A DNA stretch of 17,571 bases, taken from CAZCYE01 sp964502775 (lineage in GTDB: Bacteria; Actinomycetota; Acidimicrobiia; IMCC26256; PALSA-555). Position 1 is the first letter of the stretch. Each line of letters opens with the position of its first letter. Shown here piece by piece: positions 12,839 through 17,571 of the stretch. The notes beneath the pieces were generated by a model, which searched no databases, was not told where the DNA came from, and saw only the letters and a list, made by a program, of their open reading frames with translations. The translations under genes were made by a program, and so were the position numbers. The stretch is from assembly GCA_964502775.1 (NCBI GenBank), contig CAZCYE010000031.1, positions 1-17,571 on the forward strand. The letters are read 5' to 3'.

Positions 12839-12873
12839 GGGCACGGGACCGGCGCCGACGGGTCGGGCCATGA
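12835..12873 (+). CDS. 12-codon mini-ORF bridging znuC and znuB
   Basis: ATG 12835 overlaps the znuC stop in ATGA and reads MRARDRRRRVGP before TGA 12871-12873, which in turn overlaps the znuB ATG (12870) in a second ATGA. The mini-ORF therefore fills the whole space between znuC and znuB. The Arg-rich peptide looks like neither a domain nor a leader of known type; the likely role, if any, is to carry ribosomes by termination-reinitiation. It could be chance. Confidence 0.3.
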   Translation: MRARDRRRRVGP

Positions 12874-13736
12874 GCGAGACGGTGAGCGGCGCGGCGAGCG
12901 CCCTGGCCGCGCTCGGGCTCCCGTGGCCGTTCGAGCGCGAGTACATGCAGCTCGCGCTGGCCGCCGGCCTGGTGGTGGGCGCCACCGCGCCGCTCATCGG
13001 CATGTTCCTGGTGCAGCGGCGCCAGGCGCTCATGGGCGACGGCATCGGCCACGTGGCGTTCGCGGGCGTGGCCGCCGGCCTGCTCGCGGGCGTGTGGCCG
13101 GTGGGGAGCGCGCTGGGCATCGCCGTGCTCGGGGCCCTGGCCATCGAGTGGCTGCGGAGTCGGGGGCGGGCCACGGGCGACCTCGCGCTCGCGCTGTGCT
13201 TCTACGGGGGAATCGCGGCGGGGGTGGTGCTCGTGAGCAAGGCCGACGCGGGCAGCGTGAACGTGCTGCCCTACCTCTTCGGCTCGATCCTCACGGTGGA
13301 CGCCGACGACGTGGCCGTGATCGTGGGCCTCGGTCTGGTGATCCTCGCCACGGTGGGGGTATGCGGGAGGGCGCTGTTCGCGGCGGTGTTCGACGAGGAG
13401 TCGGCCCGGGTGGCGGGCATCCCCGTGGACGGCCTCAACGCGCTCCTCTCGGTGCTCACCGCGGTCACCGTCGTGGCCGCGATGCGCGTGGTCGGCGTGC
13501 TCCTCGTGGCGGCGCTCATGGTGGTGCCGGTCGCCGCGAGCCGGCTCCTGGCGCGCTCGTTGCGGGCGACCGCCGTGATCGCGTCGCTCATCGGCATGGG
13601 GTCGGTGGTGGTGGGGCTCGTCGCCGCCCGCCAATGGGGGCTGGCACCGGGAGGCGCGATCGTGCTGGTGGCCACCGCGGTGTTCGCGGTGGTGGCGCTG
13701 GTCCGCCCTCAGCAGACCCCGGCGACCGACGGGTAG
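12870..13736 (+). CDS. znuB: Zinc ABC transporter permease (ZnuB type)
   Basis: A 288-residue permease of the ABC-3 family forming the membrane channel for ZnuA-delivered zinc. It is hydrophobic throughout, with about eight or nine spans. Recognisable family strings are FLVQRRQALMGDGIGHVAFAGVAAG (46-70), NVLPYLFGSIL (132-142) and FDEESARVAGIPVDGLNALLSVLTAVTVVAAMRVVGVLLVAALMVVPVAAS (175-225, in separate blocks), the last being the coupling and core region. ATG 12870 sits in an ATGA shared with the mini-ORF stop; a real Shine-Dalgarno is lacking, so coupled translation from znuC is likely. Its 3' end overlaps the opposing M23 gene by 28 bp (13709-13736). Confidence 0.92.
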   Translation: MSETVSGAASALAALGLPWPFEREYMQLALAAGLVVGATAPLIGMFLVQRRQALMGDGIGHVAFAGVAAGLLAGVWPVGSALGIAVLGALAIEWLRSRGRATGDLALALCFYGGIAAGVVLVSKADAGSVNVLPYLFGSILTVDADDVAVIVGLGLVILATVGVCGRALFAAVFDEESARVAGIPVDGLNALLSVLTAVTVVAAMRVVGVLLVAALMVVPVAASRLLARSLRATAVIASLIGMGSVVVGLVAARQWGLAPGGAIVLVATAVFAVVALVRPQQTPATDG

Positions 13737-14785
13737 GGGTTCACCGCGCCGCCGCCGCCCGGATGGATCTCGAAGTGGGTGTGGGGCGCGCCGCGCGACG
13801 CGTCGCCGGTGTTGCCCACGTAGCCGATCACCTCGCCCCGGGCGACGCGGCGCGGCGCGCCGGCGTAGGCCGAGAGGTGGAAGTAGTAGTACAGGTTGCC
13901 GTCGTCACCGAACAGGCGCGCGCCCAGCCCCGAGACCGAGCCGGTCTTGAACACGACATTGCCCGACACGACCGCCACGTTCGGCGTGCCGCGCGGCGAC
14001 ATGAGGTCCACGCCCTCGTGGCGCCGGCCACCGCCGCGGGGGAAGCCCCACGAATCAATGAACGAGACGGGGCCGCGGATCGGACAGACGATCCCGCCGG
14101 GAACGAATACGCCCGAGTAGTCGCGTCCGCCGTCTCGCTGCGCGGCGCCCCGGCGTCGGGCGGCGGCGGCGGCTTCGGCGGCAACGTCGGCCTCGAGCTT
14201 GGCCTGCGCGGCCTGGGCCGCGCGGAGATGGTCCTGGAGCACGCGCTGCTCGGTCTCCAGTGCCGCCAGCGCGTCGGCCTCCTCGTCGCGACGGTCCGCG
14301 AGCCGGTCGCGTCGGACCCCGAGGTCCTCGTTCACCACCCGCAGCTCGTCGACCGCGGCGTCATCACGCTGCTTGGAACGGGCCAGGAGCTTCTCGCGCC
14401 GGATGGCGTCGAGCGGATCCTGGTCGCCGAGCGGCACCCCGGTGTCGCCGCTGCCGGTATAGACCTCGACCGCCCGACGCCGGGAGATGGCACGCAGCTC
14501 GGCCGCGCGCTCCTCGCCCGAGCGGATCTCGGCAACGAGGGCCTCGATCTCGTTGTTGAGCGCCTCGTAGCGCGCCCGGGTCTGCTCGTAGCGGGCGGTG
14601 GCCGCGTCGGCCGCCATCTGGGCCGCGCCGACCTGGGCCTTGAGGTCGTCCAGGCTCTGGCCGCCGGCCGGGACCCCGGAGCCGAACGCCAGCGTGACGA
14701 CCCCCACGGCCACAAGGGCGCGAACGAGGAGGCGGCCGCGGCGGGAGGGGGACGGGGATCCCTGAGGGAGTGATGGTCGCAACAT
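13709..14785 (-). CDS. Secreted M23 (LytM) metallopeptidase with N-terminal coiled coil
   Basis: A 358-residue exported protein that probably cleaves, or activates cleavage of, peptidoglycan peptides. A signal peptide lies at about 16-42 (RGRLLVRALVAVGVVTLAFG core). Residues 45-110 and 125-215 are long charged heptad-like helices, a coiled coil as in EnvC/PcsB/CwlO-type division hydrolases. The C-terminal LytM domain (about 235-358) has all zinc ligands: His256 and Asp260 in RRHEGVDLMSP, and His335 and His337 in PHTHFEIHPGG. The active centre therefore looks complete, unlike degenerate EnvC-type LytM domains. Cys234 and the last residue Cys358 might form a disulfide around the domain. ATG 14785 gives the more normal signal peptide; ATG 14812 is possible, with TAGCCT (14850-14845) as a -10 for either. 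Tail overlaps znuB by 28 bp. Confidence 0.85.
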   Translation of the reverse strand: MLRPSLPQGSPSPSRRGRLLVRALVAVGVVTLAFGSGVPAGGQSLDDLKAQVGAAQMAADAATARYEQTRARYEALNNEIEALVAEIRSGEERAAELRAISRRRAVEVYTGSGDTGVPLGDQDPLDAIRREKLLARSKQRDDAAVDELRVVNEDLGVRRDRLADRRDEEADALAALETEQRVLQDHLRAAQAAQAKLEADVAAEAAAAARRRGAAQRDGGRDYSGVFVPGGIVCPIRGPVSFIDSWGFPRGGGRRHEGVDLMSPRGTPNVAVVSGNVVFKTGSVSGLGARLFGDDGNLYYYFHLSAYAGAPRRVARGEVIGYVGNTGDASRGAPHTHFEIHPGGGGAVNPYPSVAGVC

Positions 14786-14894
14786 GAGCCACGGGAGTTG
14801 CACGCGGGGCATCGTCGACCCCGCGGAAGGGCGCGCAGGCGCTCAGGCTAGGCGGCTCCCGGGTCAGGGCTTCACGTCGGGGGACGGGCAGGGG

Positions 14895-14923
14895 ACGGCC
14901 GGGGCGGGCCGGGGCGGGCCGGG
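14895..14923 (+). repeat. G-rich tandem 10-mer with G-quadruplex potential
   Basis: GGGGCGGGCC occurs twice in tandem (14901-14910, 14911-14920) and is followed by GGG (14921-14923). The G-runs 4-3-4-3-3 separated by 1-2 nt fit a strong intramolecular G-quadruplex on the plus strand, within the 192-base space between the M23 and HIT genes. Confidence 0.6.
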
Positions 14924-14963
14924 AGCGCGGAGCGTCGGCGGGGCAGCGGGGCGGCGTCACCCC

Positions 14964-14969
14964 TACGAT
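14964..14969 (+). promoter_or_regulatory. Candidate -10 element of the HIT-bioA-bioF operon, leaderless
   Basis: TACGAT ends 8 nt before the HIT gene ATG (14978). No clear -35 is seen in the G-rich DNA at 17-18 nt. No Shine-Dalgarno precedes the ATG. Confidence 0.45.
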
Positions 14970-14977
14970 CGGGCGCG

Positions 14978-15397
14978 ATGGCGTCCGTGTTCACCCGGAT
15001 CATCGAGGGGGAGCTACCGGGCACGTTCGTGTGGCGGGACCCGAGCTGCGTGGGCATCCTCACCATCGAGCCCGTCCGACCCGGGCACACCCTCGTGATC
15101 CCACGCGCCGAGATCGACCACTGGACCGACCTGCCCTCGGTGCTGGCCACCCATCTCGTGGGTGTGGCCCAGACCATCGGGCGCGCGCAGCGGCGGGCCT
15201 TCGCGCCGGCGCGGGTGGGACTGCTCATCGCCGGGCTCGAGGTGCCCCACACTCACCTGCACCTCATCCCGATCGACGATGAGTCCGACACCCACCTCTC
15301 GAGGGCGACGACGGCGACACCTGCCGATCTCGCCGGGCCCGCCGAGGCGTTGCGCGCCGCGCTCCGCGAGCTCGGCGCCGACGGGGTGAGCGAGTGA
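14978..15397 (+). CDS. HIT-family nucleotide-binding hydrolase
   Basis: A 139-residue histidine-triad protein; relatives hydrolyse or transfer nucleoside monophosphates from AMP-lysine, AMP-amine or dinucleoside polyphosphate substrates. The N-terminus FTRIIEGELPGTFVWRDP and RPGHTLVIPRAEIDHW match the family. The triad is VPHTHLHLIP (His91, His93, His95), although the usual GQ before EVPH reads GL. The last third (about 100-139) replaces the usual short tail with a helix that may help dimerise. ATG 14978 follows a leaderless -10. Its stop overlaps the bioA start in GTGA, so this is the first gene of the biotin operon. Whether it serves biotin synthesis, for instance by clearing adenylated by-products, is unknown. 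Confidence 0.88.
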   Translation: MASVFTRIIEGELPGTFVWRDPSCVGILTIEPVRPGHTLVIPRAEIDHWTDLPSVLATHLVGVAQTIGRAQRRAFAPARVGLLIAGLEVPHTHLHLIPIDDESDTHLSRATTATPADLAGPAEALRAALRELGADGVSE

Positions 15398-16692
15398 CGT
15401 CCACCTCGGCCTCGTCGTGGGCGAAGCGCGACGCCGAGGTGGTGTGGCACGGCTTCACGCAGATGTCGGGCTACGCCGATGCCGAGCCGGTCATCGTGGA
15501 ACGGGCCGAGGGTCACGAGCTCGTCGATGTGGAGGGCAACCGCTACCTCGACGCCATCTCGTCGCTGTGGGTGAGCACGCTCGGCCACCGCGTCCCCGAG
15601 CTCGACGACGCGATCCGCGACCAGCTCGACCGCGGCGCGCACTCCACCATGCTCGGTCACGGCAACCGTGTGGTCATCGAGCTCGCGGAGGCGCTCGCGC
15701 CCCGAGTGCCGGTCGACGAGCCGCACTTCCTCTTCGCTTCCGACGGCGCGTCGGCGGTGGAGCAGGCGCTCAAGATCGCGTTCCAGTACTGGTCGAACCG
15801 CGGCGCGCCGCAGCACCACACCTTCCTCGCCTTCGGCGGCGCCTACCACGGCGACACGATCGGCGCGCTCTCGGTGGGCGATGGCGGCTTTGGCGCCCAC
15901 GTCTTCGATCCGCTGCGCTTCGCCGTGATCCGAGCTCCGGGCTTCGACGACCCGTCGTGCATGCGCGGCGCGGCCCAGCTCGTGGCCGAGCACGCCGAAT
16001 CGCTCGCGGCCGTGGTCGTGGAGCCGCTCGTGCAGGGCGCCGGGGGGATGCTCATGGCACCGCCCGGCGACTTCGCGATGCTCGGCGCCGCGTGTGCGGA
16101 GCACGGCGTGCTGTTGATCTGCGACGAAGTGGCCACCGGGTTCGGGCGAACGGGCACCCTGTTCGCGTCGGAGCAGTGCGGGCTACGGCCCGACCTGCTG
16201 TGCATCGGCAAGGGGCTCACGGCCGGGTACCTGGCCCAGTCGGCCACCGTCGCCTCCGGACGCGTGTTCGACGCGTTCCTCGGGCCCGAGGCGTCCGACA
16301 AGACGCTGTACCACGGCCACTCCTACGGCGGGAACGCCCTGGCGTGCGCGGTGGCGCTGCGGCACCTCCAGCTCCTCGACGAGCGCGACGTGCTCGCCAA
16401 CGTGCGCGCCCGGTCCGAGGAGCTGAAGGCGCTGCTGGACGAGCACATCGCGGGGCTCCCCGGGGTGCGCGAGGTGCGGCTGCAGGGGCTCATGGGGGGC
16501 GTGGAGCTCGCACCGCCGCGCGACGGGATGCAGTGGGGACGGCGGGTGAGCGCGGCGGCCACCCGGCGCGGCGTGCTGGTGCGCCCGCTCGGGGACGTGG
16601 TGGTGCTGATGCCCCCGCTCACGATCACGAGCGCCGAGCTGCACCGGATCGTCGACACGCTGGCGGCCGCGATCGCGGAGGTCTGCGCGTGA
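15394..16692 (+). CDS. bioA: Adenosylmethionine--8-amino-7-oxononanoate aminotransferase BioA
   Basis: BioA converts 8-amino-7-oxononanoate (KAPA) to 7,8-diaminononanoate with S-adenosylmethionine as amino donor and PLP as cofactor, in the cytoplasm. At 432 residues it has the normal length. Class III aminotransferase strings appear in order: WHGFTQM, YLDAISSLWVSTLGH, FASDGASAVEQALKIAFQYW, GGAYHGDTIGALSVG, LICDEVATGFGRTG and CIGKGLTAGYL with the PLP lysine Lys273, then HGHSYGGNALACAVA. The SSLWV and YHGDT strings are characteristic of BioA. Start GTG 15394 overlaps the HIT stop and the stop overlaps the bioF start, both as GTGA. Confidence 0.93.
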   Translation: MTSTSASSWAKRDAEVVWHGFTQMSGYADAEPVIVERAEGHELVDVEGNRYLDAISSLWVSTLGHRVPELDDAIRDQLDRGAHSTMLGHGNRVVIELAEALAPRVPVDEPHFLFASDGASAVEQALKIAFQYWSNRGAPQHHTFLAFGGAYHGDTIGALSVGDGGFGAHVFDPLRFAVIRAPGFDDPSCMRGAAQLVAEHAESLAAVVVEPLVQGAGGMLMAPPGDFAMLGAACAEHGVLLICDEVATGFGRTGTLFASEQCGLRPDLLCIGKGLTAGYLAQSATVASGRVFDAFLGPEASDKTLYHGHSYGGNALACAVALRHLQLLDERDVLANVRARSEELKALLDEHIAGLPGVREVRLQGLMGGVELAPPRDGMQWGRRVSAAATRRGVLVRPLGDVVVLMPPLTITSAELHRIVDTLAAAIAEVCA

Positions 16693-17571
16693 GCGCGCCG
16701 AGCCCCTGGACGCGGTGGGCGGCCCACGAGGCGGACGAGATCCGCGCCGCCGGGCGCTGGCGGGCGGTACGCGACTTCGACGCGGCCGGGCCCGAGGGCA
16801 AGCTCGGCGACGACGGCCAGCCCGTGGTGTCGTTCGCGTCCAACGACTACCTGGGGCTCACCCAGCACCCCGAGGTGATCGCCGCCGCCCGAGGCGCGCT
16901 CGACCGCTGGGGAGCCGGCTCGGGCTCGGCGCGCCTGATGGTGGGCTCGCGCCCGGTGCACTCGGAGCTCGAGCGCGCGCTCGCCGACTGGAAGCACGCC
17001 GAGCGTGCGGTGCTGTTCCCCACCGGGTACGCGACGAACCTCGGGGTGCTCACCGCGCTGGGCGGCACCGACACCCTCGTGGTGTCCGACGAGCGCAACC
17101 ACGCGTCGATCATCGACGGGTGCCGGCTGTCGCGGGGAGACGTTGCCATCGCCCGTCACAACGACCCCGAGCACGTGGACGCATTAATCGGCCAATCCGG
17201 GCTCGAGCGCGCCATCGTCGTGACCGAGTCGGTGTTCTCGATGGACGGGGACCTCGCGCCGCTCGACGACCTCGCGGCCGTGTGCGCGCGGCGAGGCGCG
17301 CTGCTCGTGGTGGACGAGGCCCACGCCGTGCTGGGCACCGGTGCTGACCTCGCGTCGTCGCCGCTCGACGGGATCGCCGCCGAGGTGGAGACGATGCGCG
17401 TCGGCACGCTGTCGAAGACCCTCGGATCGATCGGCGGGTTCGTGGCCGGCCCGGCCGAGCTCTGCGACCTCGTGGTGAACCGCGCCCGCTCCTACATCTT
17501 CACCACGGCCGCCCCGCCCTCCACCGCGGCCGCCGCGCTGGCGGCGCTGGCCGTGCTGCGCTCGCCCGAGG
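16689..17571 (+). CDS. bioF: 8-amino-7-oxononanoate synthase BioF (3' end outside window)
   Basis: BioF condenses pimeloyl-ACP (or CoA) with alanine to give KAPA, the substrate of BioA next door; PLP-dependent, cytoplasmic. 294 codons are present of about 380 expected. Seen: the alpha-oxoamine synthase strings FASNDYLGLTQHP (49-61), GAGSGSARLMVGS (75-87), FPTGYATNLGVL, SDERNHASIIDGCRLS, VTESVFSMDGDLAPL, VDEAHAVLG and GTLSKTLGSIGGF with the PLP lysine Lys243. GTG 16689 overlaps the bioA stop in GTGA. The downstream operon, probably bioD or bioB, is outside the window. Confidence 0.93.
   Translation, partial: MSAPSPWTRWAAHEADEIRAAGRWRAVRDFDAAGPEGKLGDDGQPVVSFASNDYLGLTQHPEVIAAARGALDRWGAGSGSARLMVGSRPVHSELERALADWKHAERAVLFPTGYATNLGVLTALGGTDTLVVSDERNHASIIDGCRLSRGDVAIARHNDPEHVDALIGQSGLERAIVVTESVFSMDGDLAPLDDLAAVCARRGALLVVDEAHAVLGTGADLASSPLDGIAAEVETMRVGTLSKTLGSIGGFVAGPAELCDLVVNRARSYIFTTAAPPSTAAAALAALAVLRSPE

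Noticed and set aside
12008..13174. 388-codon minus-strand frame opposite znuC and znuB
   Set aside because: Shadow of ABC transporter genes with complete motifs.
12923..14773. 616-codon plus-strand frame over znuB and the M23 gene
   Set aside because: It overlaps two well-supported genes in other frames, and its sequence is Arg/Gly/Ala low complexity.

Overview
The window is about 17.6 kb of high-GC DNA (roughly 70% GC by eye) from an actinobacterium. Three points support this: MshA (the first enzyme of mycothiol synthesis, an actinobacterial thiol), an RsiG-type c-di-GMP-binding anti-sigma protein (known from the Streptomyces WhiG system), and frequent GTG/TTG starts with leaderless promoters. 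Gene content and style would suit a deep-branching class such as Acidimicrobiia, but that is inference. A block of exactly 100 N (4677-4776) is a scaffold gap, so the two halves need not be true neighbours. No RNA gene, mobile element, phage gene or CRISPR array was seen; this is chromosomal housekeeping and regulatory DNA.

Left of the gap: proC (minus strand, cut by the window edge). Next is a 302-base regulatory spacer with a 16-bp perfect palindrome, three GTGACG copies and a 15-bp repeat. It leads into a two-gene unit of a cysteine hydrolase (isochorismatase family) and an S15/CocE-type hydrolase. Then come a small DUF4242 (SCO4226-type) protein and a duplicated DUF4389 membrane protein, each behind a recognisable promoter.

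Right of the gap: mshA and an RsiG-like gene (minus strand); an Fe/Mn superoxide dismutase (plus) facing a LON-domain gene coupled to a 65-codon coiled-coil gene (minus); and a Fur-family repressor, probably Zur.

The most integrated region is the zinc locus at 8.4-13.7 kb. A bidirectional, apparently leaderless promoter (11991-12034) carries two Zur-box-like repeats, AGAAT-N3-TCTCA, exactly 27 bp apart. It drives znuC-(12-codon mini-ORF)-znuB rightward. Leftward it drives a fully overlapping znuA-CDF-dsbB-thioredoxin-like operon. This places a zinc importer's binding protein, a CDF (normally efflux) transporter and a disulfide-forming pair in one transcript.

The right end holds a secreted M23 (LytM) peptidase with a coiled coil, then a HIT-bioA-bioF operon with two GTGA overlaps. 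bioF runs off the window. At least six transcription-unit heads have a TANNNT -10 element 6-9 nt before the start codon, so leaderless translation appears to be the default here, with Shine-Dalgarno starts in the minority.
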